Notes under the pieces: generated by a model
Told to the model about the DNA's origin: nothing
Database searches by the model: none
The model's input: only the letters and a program-made list of their open reading frames with translations
Part shown: one piece after another, positions 10,609 through 20,922 of the stretch
Position numbering within the stretch: the first letter of the stretch is position 1
Layout: every line of letters starts with the position of its first letter
Position numbers and translations under genes: made by a program
DNA from: Lithospermum erythrorhizon
Taxonomy: Eukaryota; Streptophyta; Magnoliopsida; Boraginales; Boraginaceae
Assembly: GCA_019722365.1 (NCBI GenBank)
Contig: JADFUC010000818.1
Location: 1-64,000, forward strand
Length of the DNA: 64,000 nt
Direction of reading: 5' to 3'

Positions 10609-11391
10609 CTAGGTACTAGGCGAAGGTGCCATGGCTTCCTCCTTTTTAATCGAGGGTTTGTGGTCATTATTTTGAGTGGGATATATAAGAAATTTATTGG
10701 GACAAGGAACACCAGATAGGCAACTTGCTGGTTTGCAATGGAAAGGTTCTTGGATTCCTAGCATTGGGATGCCTGGAGTAAATGGTGGAATAAATCCAAT
10801 GCTACCCCCACCACCAAAACCAAATTGTCCTCCTCTTTGACCAAATCCTGGTGATCCGCTAGAACCCCATCCTCCACCTTGACCGGAGCCCCAAACACCA
10901 CCTTGACCAAATCCTGGTGTACTTTCAGAACCCCAACCACCACCTTGACCTAATTCTGGTGTTCCCCCAGAGCCCCAACCACTACCTTGACTATATCCTG
11001 GTGTCCCTCCCGAGCCTGAACCCCAACCACTACCTTGACCGTATCCTGGTGCTCCCCCTGAGCCTGATCCCCAACCACCACCTTGACCATATCCAGGTGC
11101 TCTTCCCGAGCCTGAGCCCCAACCACCACCTTGTCCGTATCCAAATGCCCCACCAGAGCCCCATCCTTGTCCTATTCCTCCACCACTTCCACCCCATCTG
11201 ATATAACCATAGCCACTACCTCCACCTAGATCTGTAGGATGAATATAGGAATCCTTTAGCAAGCGAGCAGTGAGTTTTGGTTCCATGGTCTCTGAAACGT
11301 GAACTTCAGGCTTGACATCATCATCATGAGCTGAGGAGAATCCAATGCAGAGTAGAGCCACGATCATCAATATGCATTTCCATTCTGCCAT
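10609..11391 (-). CDS. Secreted glycine-rich protein
   Basis: A single-exon gene of 260 residues. I chose the start MAEWKC at 11391 over the longer frame because a signal peptide begins there (hydrophobic core ILMIVALLCIGFSSA, likely cleaved before HDDD) and a TATA box lies 53 bases upstream. Residues 24-57 are charged. Residues 58-205 are glycine-rich, with tandem GGGWGSGSG-APGYGQ-type units. The C-terminal 55 residues are not glycine-rich and contain a compact three-cysteine motif, FHCKPASCLSGVPCPNKFL, and a basic-proline tail. The layout suits an extracellular or cell-wall glycine-rich protein. The exact family is not recognised, and no biochemical role can be read from the sequence. The C-terminal cysteines are the part most likely to be conserved. 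The frame is intact. Confidence 0.8.
   Translation of the reverse strand: MAEWKCILMIVALLCIGFSSAHDDDVKPEVHVSETMEPKLTARLLKDSYIHPTDLGGGSGYGYIRWGGSGGGIGQGWGSGGAFGYGQGGGWGSGSGRAPGYGQGGGWGSGSGGAPGYGQGSGWGSGSGGTPGYSQGSGWGSGGTPELGQGGGWGSESTPGFGQGGVWGSGQGGGWGSSGSPGFGQRGGQFGFGGGGSIGFIPPFTPGIPMLGIQEPFHCKPASCLSGVPCPNKFLIYPTQNNDHKPSIKKEEAMAPSPST
10850..11160 (-). repeat. Internal coding repeats of the glycine-rich gene
   Basis: Units of about 54-66 bases encode GGGWGSGSG plus (A/T)PGYGQ or PGFGQ. The minus-strand repeat gives long spurious open frames on both strands because it lacks stops in every frame. Such arrays commonly vary in copy number between alleles. Confidence 0.8.
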
Positions 11392-11443
11392 TTCAGCTAA
11401 CAAAATTTGTTTGAATCTGAATGAAACAGTGTGAAATGAAGCT

Positions 11444-11452
11444 TTATATATA
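11444..11452 (-). promoter_or_regulatory. TATA box of the glycine-rich protein gene
   Basis: On the minus strand the context is CCCCTATATATAAAGC. It lies 53 bases before the ATG at 11391, giving a short leader of about 20-30 bases if transcription starts 25-30 bases downstream. Confidence 0.7.
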
Positions 11453-11474
11453 GGGGAAATTTTTAAAGGAAACA

Positions 11475-12866
11475 AAAGTACATTTAGACGAAACTGAATT
11501 TGTTGCTGAAAACAATGAGAAATTAAGTATCAGTAAGAAGTCATGCAGGCATATATCTAGACTCCTCTCCTGGTTATATGTCAATTTGTTGCACATACAT
11601 TTGAACAGGCTGAAGGACTTGGTAACAGTACGATTTCTCATAGCTTCATATCACTGCAGCTTCTGCAATTTGAGAAATCAATGGTTTTTGAACTAGTCCA
11701 TAAGTAGAGGATCAAACCTTAGCAAGGACATTTCTTTTTTGTAATAATTCATGTTTTATTTACTGTACGAAAACAATGTAAAGGTCATCTTAGAGGAAAT
11801 TAAAGAACTATCAAATACTAACAATTGTCATGTTATTATACTTATTTATAAAAGAATATCAAAATTTGTCATGATATTATAATTGTTTAAATAAAAGTTT
11901 ATATTTCGAACCACCACTCGAATGAATCAAAGATTTGCCCTCTTTGTTTAATATGTAAGAAATGATCTACGTAAATGGCGTGAGAGTTGCGCTTTTGGTC
12001 TAAATAGTGACACCGTAGCGATTCGGAGTTCCATTAAGTGGTATAAAGTTAACTTTTAATTAACATCTGTTAAATCTTAAAGCTTGAAGTTGCTTGACTT
12101 AGTGCGTAGAATTAAGCTAGCAAAAGTTGCTTGACTTTGATCCCCCAAACTAACGTCTCATTTAATCTCATTCCGTTATGTTTTTAACGGAAGTATTGAA
12201 TTTAAGGACGAAGATTACAACTATTTTACCATTTCACGGGGGGACTAAAATTCTTTATTGGTAAGGGGCAAAGTGCAACCTTAACTATGTCGGGAACCAT
12301 TTCGACAATTTTCTCCTCTACTTTTTGTTAAAAAATTGTACCTAAACTAATGCCTCATATGGGATTCTATACTTAAAATTATAGAAATTTGTTAATTCTC
12401 ATAGATTTAAAAAATAAACTTGAAGATATTTTTAAATGGAGATAGTCGGTGGATTGAAAAAGTAAATAATGTTTCAGGAAGAGATCCATTGCTGCTTCCG
12501 TCTTACTTTTGTATTGATTTTCTGTTTATGCTTTTTACTTTTATTGTTAGATTCCACATCAAGTATGTTATCTATGAATAGCGAAAGAATTAAAAAGAGA
12601 GAAGTAAGTAAAATTAAAAAAATTAGGAGGGATCAAATAATTTTTTGAAAAAATATATAGCAAAATTTTAATTTAATATTAGACATTTATTTTTGAAAAA
12701 TTAAGGGGGGTCGGTGATTGCCCCTCTATGCCTTCCTCTCGTATTAGACATTTATTGTAAGGTATAATGTGCAATTACACATCAATGATGAGTACATATT
12801 GGCATTAATATAATCAAAATAAAATCATGTGAATAGGTTGAGAATTTATTTTGCTTAAATGAGTAA
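11475..12866. other. Upstream/intergenic DNA, no gene seen
   Basis: The stretch holds the upstream region of the glycine-rich protein gene and then AT-rich spacer. The part at about 11950-12400 has a compositionally distinct look, with AACGGAAG and GGGGGACTAAAATT blocks that often occur in decayed transposons. I cannot assign it. Confidence 0.35.
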
Positions 12867-13203
12867 TAAGAGCAAGTACATCAGCTCACCTAAAAGTTAT
12901 AATAGGGATTGTAAAAATTAAAAATGGATAATATAGTATTTTTTCAGCTTTCCTAAAATAATTTGAGCTCCAAAAAAAATTACACATATCCCAAATTTGT
13001 TTGCTTCCTATTCTCTTTCACATGCTTGACTTTTTCTTTTTCAATAATGAAACTCTTGAAATACTCAATTTTCATATTTTAGGTGAATAGTAAGAAAGCT
13101 GTTAAAGTACATACATAAAAAGGTAACCCCTAAAATATTAAACATGATGATTGAGAGTGAATTTTCTATAAAAAAAATTAGGGGGCTGATGCGCATGCTC
13201 TTA
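12867..13203. mobile_element. MITE with about 26-bp terminal inverted repeats
   Basis: The left end TAAGAGCAAGTACATCAGCT mirrors the right end, whose reverse complement begins TAAGAGCATGCGCATCAGCC. The match continues to CTAA at base 26-27. The internal 285 bases are AT-rich and non-coding. The 337-bp length, AT content and terminal repeats fit a miniature inverted-repeat transposable element. The superfamily is not certain, because no target duplication is clear outside the repeats. Confidence 0.7.
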
Positions 13204-13439
13204 GTGTATTCATTTTAGTTATTTCTATAACTTGCTCCATCCGATAAAGACCATCTATTTTCTAATTTTGATTTGTCGACTTTTTAAACATTAACCTCAA
13301 TTTTTCCAATAGATTTGTTTCATGATATTTTGTTAAAAATATATGAAAATATAGTATTTTCACCTTACTTTACTATTACCAGTCTATTTTTAATTCCAAT
13401 CAAAATTATGTCATTGTGTGAGTCAGCTAAGATATCTAG

Positions 13440-13608
13440 GGTGACCAAGTTGGTGGAGTAGGTGAGCTTGTGTACGTGAAGTCATGTGTTTGATTCCGTG
13501 AAGTCATGTGTTTGATTCCTCCTACCAACAACATCTTTAATAGAGCACGACAAGCGAACTTTGCCTAGTATGGTCTACTTAGCGTGGTTTTGCGGGCTAT
13601 TGCGTGCA
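13440..13608 (+). mobile_element. SINE-like element, truncated
   Basis: A-box-like TGGTGGAGTAG near 13452 and B-box-like TGTTTGATTCC about 40 bases later are spaced as in a tRNA-derived RNA polymerase III promoter. The B-box segment GTGAAGTCATGTGTTTGATTCC is duplicated in tandem. The downstream body ending TGCGGGCTATTGCGTGCA looks like a plant SINE body. It is cut off by the gypsy LTR at 13609, and no continuation is visible beyond 23432. Confidence 0.5.
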
Positions 13609-16047
13609 TGGCGACCCGCCTCGAGTAAATGCGCCCTCGGGGTTGGGTGTAATCCAACTTTGGACATCAGTCCTGTCAGTGGTTGACTTCACTTTGTTTA
13701 AAAACCCAGTGGGGCACGACGGTTTGATAAAAATAGAATAGTTCGGCGAATACATCGACATACAAAAATTTAACCATCATTGGCATTTACAGCCAAACCC
13801 AAAACATAAAACACCACAACTTGACCAAGTCACAAAATCTACCAAAAACATCTTACAATTTCATGTTTCCAAACCAAAAATAATAGCTGTTTACGCTTAA
13901 GAAATGAAAAGGGGAGAGGGGCTGCCGAGGGATCCTAGCCACCGTCTCTCATCTAAATAAAGTCACCGAACACTCACGAACTCTGGCCTTCCAAAGGACA
14001 CTGTGAATCGAAGGTGGGAAAGGGGTAAGGCTCGACAGCTTCAGGTAGGCGGATCACCGGGATAGTAAGCTTGCAGTCGAATAAACATCTGATGCGGGAT
14101 AAATACAAACATATACATATATATATATGTCGGTCCTTAGTAGTAGGATGGGTAAACATCTGGAGTTAGCACAAATATAATATGAGAAATTATCATCTAT
14201 TCAAGACATCATAACGGGATACTCGCCAGGAAATGAAAGTACACCTGCTTCTGAGAACTTCGACTTACGTAACCTTGAGGCCATATTTCACATCACGAGA
14301 ACCAAACTAAATTCACCCAACACATTAATGTTCACAATCACAATTAATAGACCAAAAATGATGCCCTGACACATAATGTACAACAATTTATCCTTTTCGG
14401 CGGAGTTCACCCCTTGAACACACGTCCCGCAAGCACACACACATACAATGTCGACACACACAACAAACTGCATGGTTTCAAAGTAACACCTATAACACAC
14501 ACACAATACAACCAAATCTTACAAAACACACTTTCAGTACACTCACAGATACTTCCACCACGAGCTTTACTCAACATGAATGCGGGAATACTCGGCATAG
14601 ACATACTCAAAATTTACACACTACAAACATAATTATGCTCAAACATAAATACCCTCCATGACAGCCATAAATCATACAAGTGACAATTTCTGAGTCCACT
14701 GACTATACACAGATGAGTACATAATACAGATACATTGTCACAATCAATTTACCATACGCAACACCCAAACATAAATAAGTTAACAAGCGGTGAGTAAATC
14801 CCGCGCTTGGCTGGTACCACTAGCGCCCAAATCCAATCACTTTCGATCTCGCATTTGTCCCGTCTTGAAAGTGCGAGCAGGACACATTACAAAAACAAAA
14901 TCTGGCCTTCGTAACCATTTCGGCCCCTTTTGTCCTAATTTAAATACCGTTCACTGGCTTCCCGTTTCCGTTTTCAAATTTACGGTTTCGTCACAGATTT
15001 ACCGTTATGTTTCAATAGCAATTTGATGACAAACTGCTTGCTACCCGCACTAAGTCGATAAACATCATATATATCTTATTCAAACTCCCAACTTTTCCAA
15101 ATAGTTTCATAAATTCCAATTTCACCATACTTGATCAATTTTAACCATAACTCTCAAACCCTAATAATCCTTAGAGTTCGTTTTACTGCTAGAATTCACT
15201 AGGAGTAAATTCCAACCTATTTGTTCTCGACACTTATAATTCGTATTTTGTATGCAAAACGATGCAATCATGATCCACTAACTTATTTACATTAACCACT
15301 ACATTTTAGCGAGAATCAACCCACGATCACCCAAAATTCATCTCACTGTAACTACACTTTCTACCCCAAATACCGATCATTATAAATTCCTATATTACAA
15401 TTTAGGCCTAGGCAATAATTCTATTCAATAATTTATCCAAAAATCCAAAGTCAACCCAAAATTCCAAAAAAGTCAAACTGTCCTTAAACACCCAAAATTT
15501 CACATCAAACATCATATTTCAATCGGAATATGCTAATCTATAACCCAAAAATCAATCGGACAATAAAATTCAAAATATCAAAAAGTCAACAAAAGTCAAA
15601 GTTTGGAGATTTCACAAAATACTCAAAAATATCGCACCTTTTTTAAACGACGGGGATAATGAGGAGAAACTTCTCCGAAAATTTTAGCTCCAAAGCTTGA
15701 GAATTGAGGGAGAAAATTGAAGAAAAAGGATGAAAAAAATTTGGTCTTTCCTAAATTTGTGCTCGTGAAGGAGAAATAAGAAGGAAAAAGCTTTGGTTTG
15801 GGGGTTTTGGGCCTAATTGGTCTCTTAAGGGGGTTTGGTAATTGGGTTGGGCCCAAAAGCCCAATCCGGTGAAAATCCGGGCCTTTAATTCGCTCGATTC
15901 TTCTCGTTTTAACTTGTCGACAACTAACTTCCGAACACAAACATTTCACGAACATAAAATAATTGAAGTGATTTCCAATTTCACGGAAATAAATTAATAA
16001 TTTCACATTTTAGTTTATTTTATTAGCAGTCGCTACCGGTTATCACA
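13609..16047 (-). repeat. 3' LTR of the gypsy element
   Basis: On the plus strand it begins TGGCGACCCGCCTCGAG and ends GCTACCGGTTATCACA. It aligns along its full length with 20923-23432. Shared landmarks are CTCGAGTAAATGCGCCCTCG, ACCAAAAACATCTTACAATT, TGGGTTGGGCCCAAAAGCCC and CGCTACCGGTTATC. It contains a short AT microsatellite near 14112-14128. All reading frames inside it are spurious. Confidence 0.85.
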
Positions 16048-16122
16048 TTACACCCAACAAAAACTTCATCTCGAAATTCTCAACTCAAAGCTACAAAGGT
16101 ATGAATCAAACAACCAAGATCA

Positions 16123-16600
16123 CTAACCTCGGGCGAAAGATGCGGATGATGGTTTTAGCATATCCTCCTCGCGCTCCCACGTGGCTTCCTCTACTCGGTG
16201 ATTCCTCCACAATACTTTCACCAATTTCACTTCTTTATTCCTCAGCACCTTCTCTTTCGATCCGAGATCTACTTTGGTCCTCTCGCCGTGAATCCACACC
16301 TGATCATCGTTTGGAACTCTAAGATGTCGACTTCGTCGAATGTATTTCCTCAAACAAGACACATGGAATACATCATGAATCCCTGCTCCCATTCTACAGG
16401 CAAGGCTAATGATGGCTTCTTTGCTCCGCTTTTGTCAAAATTTCAAATGGCCCGATGTACTTGAGGGGACTTCCCGGCTTCCCTCTTCTCCCCGAGGTCT
16501 CATCCATGCCCTTCCATGGAGTATCTTTAGAAATATCCGATTTTACCTCGAATGACAAGTCTACTCGGCGTCGTCGGCGTACTTTCTTTTTGTCTATCAC
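16123..16600 (-). pseudogene. gypsy integrase C-terminus and chromodomain
   Basis: The 16392-16123 piece contains HDVFHVSCLRKYI, then KEKVLRNKEVKLVKVLWRNH and VEEATWEREEDM. This is the conserved junction plus chromodomain core of plant chromoviruses. The preceding piece (16600-16406) has the SPLKYIGPFEILTKAE segment that precedes it. In the family the chromodomain directs insertion toward particular chromatin. A frame break separates the two pieces. Confidence 0.8.
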
Positions 16601-17776
16601 GTACCGTCCTCAAATATTGTTGTCACTTTTTACCCTATCGAACTTCTCCACGGCTTCGGACATAAATCTTCCTTTCATTACCTCGTTTCCAACATATAAG
16701 TCTACACCTCCGGCCATACAAAGCTTCGAGCGATTGCCATCCCAATACTGGCTTAGGCTGTTGTTATAGCGAACTCCATTTTCGGCAACTCCTCATCCCA
16801 ACTACCGGAGAAACTCAACACACAAGCTCTCAGCATGTCCTCCAACGTCTGAATCGTTCTCTCGGATAACCCGTCCGTTTGAGGATGAAACGCAGTACTC
16901 AATTGGACCTTCGTCCCTAACGCCTCCTGGAATCCTCCCCAAAACCTCGAAGTGAACCTTGCGTCCCTATCCGAAACAATATTATTACTCTGCAGCTATG
17001 TGATGCACTACACATTACTTGGCCAACTTCCATCGGCCCGTCGGTTTGCTAATGGGTAGAAAGTAATCGGTCTTAGATAGTCTGCTCCACAATTACCCCA
17101 AATCCCGTCATTTCTTTTTGAGTTCTGGAAGCCCCAAACACAAAGTCCGCTGGTGATCTTCTCCCGCGTCCACTTTCGAATGCCAGGTAGCGGTTCATTA
17201 ACCCAGCGGAGAGCTTGCCAAATTCAATCTTGACACTTCATCTGACAGTAGTTCTCCCTTAATTCGTACATTTTTGTATCCCCGGATGCTTACTATAGAA
17301 CGTTGTGAGGCCTCGTCAAGATCTCCACTTTTTAGGTCGTGGGGTGGGGCCCAGATTTCCCCCTAACTTGAGGAATAGTCATCGCTTGCTGTAGAAACTC
17401 CAATTTACCTCCTGGATTTCGCCTCTGAACTGGGCCTGCTTGCTTTCTCATGCTCCTTTTCGTCACTTTTTATTTTATCTATGGCCTTTGGTCTCACCTT
17501 CATAAATATGAAGACTATACTTTAACCTGAGTCACCCCCGATGCTTCAACTCCCTCTTTGGCTCCGCTTCATAACTTCACTTTGGCTCAAGGCATCCGCC
17601 ACTACATTTGCTTTCGGGATTATATTCCGTGTCATTCGGTCGTAGTCACTTTCGGAAACTCACGTCCATCTTGTCACCAGGAATTCAACTCCCTGCGGGT
17701 GGTGATATACTTCAAACTCTTGTGGTCTGTAAATATCTGGCATTTAACCCCATACAAGTAGTGTCTCCCAGAATTT
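16601..17776 (-). pseudogene. gypsy RNase H and integrase core remains
   Basis: Minus-strand translation gives broken matches to the integrase core, such as a degenerate SDRDARFTSRFWGGFQEA-like region near 16960 and a TDGLSERTIQTLEDMLRAC-like segment near 16850. These are spread over several frames. Upstream RNase H traces can be followed at about 17440-17776 with low clarity. No intact frame over 80 codons exists here. Confidence 0.55.
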
Positions 17777-18840
17777 TCAAGGCAAAACAATCGCTTGGTA
17801 ACTCCAAGTCATGGGTAGGATAATTCTTCTCATGATTAGCTGGTGTCGAGATGCATATGCAATCATCTTCCCATTACGCATCAATACGCAGCCTAACCCC
17901 GTGTGGCGCATCGGCTGTACACCGCATTGCCCTCGTTCCACGGCGGTAGTGTCACTTGGCTGGTCTTTGTAGTCAATCTCCTCTTGTTCATTTAAACAGA
18001 CATGCTTGGCTTTCTTCGCCCAAACGAATGGTACTCCCTTCCTGGTCAACTTAGTCATCGGAGCAGCGATCAACGAAAAATCTTGTATGAATCTTCTGTA
18101 ATACCCAGCTAAACCCAAGAAACTTCTCACCTCAGTCACACTTGAAGGCCTCTCCCAATTCATCACTGCTTCCACCTTTTTGGCCAGGTCAGCTGCGCCT
18201 CGCCGAGATAACATGACCCAGGCTGCCTTCCCCAACCAAAATTCACACTTTGAAAACTTTGTATTCGGCCGATTCACCCGTAAGACTTTGCGCTTTCCTC
18301 GAAATGCTTTTCGTGTTCGACTCGCTCTTAGAATAAGTGGAATGTCATCGATAAACACAACCACGAACTTATCCAAGAACTCGAAAAACGATTAAATCGG
18401 TCCATGAAAATTTTGCCGGTGCGTTTTCAACCCAAAGCGGCATCTGGAACTACGCTAGTGCCCATATCTTATGCAGCTTGGTGATTTTGATATATCCTCT
18501 TCCTTAATTCTCAACTGGTGATATCCAGACCTCAAATCAATTTTTGAAAACACCCTCGCGTCCACCAGCGGTCAAAGAGAGATCATCAATCCTCGGCAAC
18601 GGGTACTGGTTCTTAATAGTCACTTTGTTTCAAAGCTGCCCGGTAATCAATACAAAAACCTCATAGTCCCGTCCTTAACAACCCGGCGAGACAAAGCGGA
18701 GAACCCCAAGGAGAATAGCTCGGCTTTGATAAACCCCGCTTCTCTACTTGACTCTCGATTGCGTGTTCCAGCTCCTTGACTCGATGGAGCCATTAAATAC
18801 GGTGCCATAGATATATCGGGCCGTTCGGTACCACTTCAAT
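17777..18840 (-). pseudogene. gypsy reverse transcriptase
   Basis: The longest piece (18376-17777) has KFVVVFIDDI with the catalytic FIDD, KFSKCEFWLGKAAW, the VMNWERPSSVTEVRSFLGLA thumb and connection motif, YYRRFIQDFSLIAAPMTKLT and an RNase H start near GLGCVLMRNGKMIAYASR. Further upstream (about 18840-18400) are broken pieces such as YLMAPSRVKELE and GFCIDYRAALK. The enzyme copied element RNA into DNA. Frameshifts prevent function here. Confidence 0.85.
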
Positions 18841-20834
18841 CCCGAAAATTCAATCTGCAATTCGGGTAGTCACGGAAAAATCCTTCCGAGGAAACACATC
18901 CTCGAATTCTCACCCAGTAATCCGGACATTCAGTGAGAACCGTCTTTCTTCAAGTTCGTGGCCAACCCAAATACCCGATGCATCCCTTGACCGGTAACTA
19001 CGAGGCTTCTAACACCGAGATCACACAAGCGACAACACTCTCTATCCCCAACAACTCGTAACTTCGAGGCTACCGAGGGCTAAGTAAGCTACAATCTCCC
19101 TTACGATGACAATTTATTACAGCATGGTGTTTCCCCAACCAGTCCATTCCCAAGATCAAGTCAAAGTCCACTAACTCAAAGATTGCCAGTGCACTTCTAA
19201 TACATGATTATCAACACTTAAGGGACAATTTCTATAAACCTCAATTTACCTGGCCGGCCTCCCCCACGGTTATGCATTTATTATCAAAGGTACTCTTAGA
19301 TGTTCGTAATTTCAAGAATGACTTTTTAGCGAAGTGAGAGATATAAAAGAGTGTGGCTCCGGGGAATCAAACTGTCACAGCGAGCATCAAGACCATGTAA
19401 AGATAGAATACCTGTCACCATTCTCGGAATATCCCGTGCCTCCTGCTGCGTGACTGCATTGATGCATCTCTTGCCCGTGCCAAGCTCCACTCATCTTGCT
19501 ACATTCGCCCGTCGATCTACCACCAAACCCTCGTACGATACATGCGTCCTCAAACCGGCCACCCCGACTACCCTGAGATCCACCTCTCCCAAAGCGTAGC
19601 CGAAGCGGAAGTGGATGCTACACTGAACTTACATCTGAGAAGGACATCGTGCTTAAAAATACCCAGGCTAGCACGACGCCGAGCTCACGTCGCCTCGTGG
19701 CGACAATGTCCTATAGCCTTGGTAGCATTACATCCTACTTGATAACAGGTATCGGCGGAACACCCAGGAAATACCACCATGAAAACCACTCACTAGGTAA
19801 GCGAGGGCGCTAAGAAGCCCACTGAAAATGCAGGTCAAGCCGGACCGTGCGTATTTCACGCCACGGGGCGGTCTTTGCTAAAAGTTCCTCACGAAATCCA
19901 CTGTCGAATGGCCACAGCAGCTCCGGTCACATCGGTCCTCCCTCTCTTTTCACCCACAGGATTCTACTATGTCCCTGCCACTGTAGCTGCATTCCTGTTG
20001 GTGGCTTGGTGTAAGTGAACAAAAAGGCAGTCTCTCTCCCGAATCTGTAATCTCAGCCCCTGACGGAAGCCCGCGATCCTCTGTAGTTCGGTGGGGTACA
20101 CTCCCCGGAATCAGCGACACAGAAGTCGCTAAATACTCCTCGTACCCGTCAAACATTCTCTCCCTGCGCATCCCCGAGACATTTGCCTCTCCATCGCATA
20201 CATATGAGTCTCCAAACAAAAATTATGCCTAAAGAGTTCCCCGAATCTAGCCCAGTGATCGACATTTCCACCCTATCCGCCAAATCTTTGTGGACTGGTT
20301 CCACCAACTCCTAGCTCCGCCCGGTATTTGGTACAACTGCAAACTTCATGACTCATCCCACTAAGCCCGTGGTTTCAAAATTATTCTCTAATGCCTCCAA
20401 ATTCGATCGCTGACCTCCGGTGTCGGCACTCTGAAACTCCGGTGGTCCCTTCTTGAGAAAAGCGTCACAATGTCTAGTGCGAATCTAGCCTCTCGGAGTG
20501 CAGATAGAATGCGGGGCTGCGTCGCTCCAGCTGCCTCTCAAAATCACCATACTCGGCTCCTGCAAGAAATTGTACCTCCTCACAGGGACCGGTTCGTCAC
20601 GCTCGGCTCCTCGCGCCCCTTCCTCACAAGCTCACGAGCTCGCCCCCCCACCTGCAGATTACGCGGCCTCTTCGTCGCCACTGCCCGCTGGTCTCGCCTA
20701 CACTCTAGAAGCACACCACCCCTAACGGGTCCCGCGATTCCATCTCGCAACTCAACTCTGTTGGCATCCTCGAACTGGAGTCTATGGAAAATAAAATAAA
20801 AATAATTTAGACTCATAAAAGACTCATGATACAA
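18841..20834 (-). pseudogene. gypsy gag and protease region, heavily decayed
   Basis: By position between the primer site and reverse transcriptase this should hold gag, zinc knuckle and protease. The longest minus frame (20219-19950) and the frame at 20834-20580 show no clear domain, although the latter could be gag N-terminal sequence. The region is richer in G and C than the flanks. Confidence 0.45.
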
Positions 20835-20897
20835 AATTTTTTACAAAACCTTAGGCGTAAGCACCACGCTACCCGCAGAACCCAGTTAAAGCGGAAA

Positions 20898-20914
20898 CCT
20901 ACGCTCACGATACC
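20898..20914 (-). other. Primer binding site of the gypsy element
   Basis: On the minus strand GGTATCGTGAGCGTAGG follows the 5' LTR end by about eight bases. It resembles the GGTATCAGAGC primer complementary to initiator methionine tRNA used by most plant LTR elements, with a few changes. It supports the minus orientation. Confidence 0.55.
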
Positions 20915-20922
20915 GTAATTTA

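Noticed and set aside
10917..11201. Long plus-strand open frame across the glycine-rich gene, rich in PNHHLD repeats
   Set aside because: It is the antisense of the GGGWGSG-coding repeat. The repeat lacks stops in several frames, and the minus frame alone has a signal peptide, a TATA box and a structured C-terminus.
14288..14632. Overlapping open frames on both strands near 14.3-14.6 kb
   Set aside because: They lie wholly inside the gypsy 3' LTR, and their counterparts in the other LTR are not open. They have no domain features.
18180..18395. Plus-strand frame of 71 codons opposite the gypsy reverse transcriptase
   Set aside because: It is antisense to the recognisable reverse transcriptase frame, which carries FIDD and the VMNWERPSSVTEVRSFLG motif.
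20470..20834. GC-rich overlapping frames at the start of the gypsy internal region, considered as a host gene
   Set aside because: They sit between the primer binding site and the pol region of the gypsy element, so they are decayed gag sequence. Two strands and several frames are open at once only because of the base composition.
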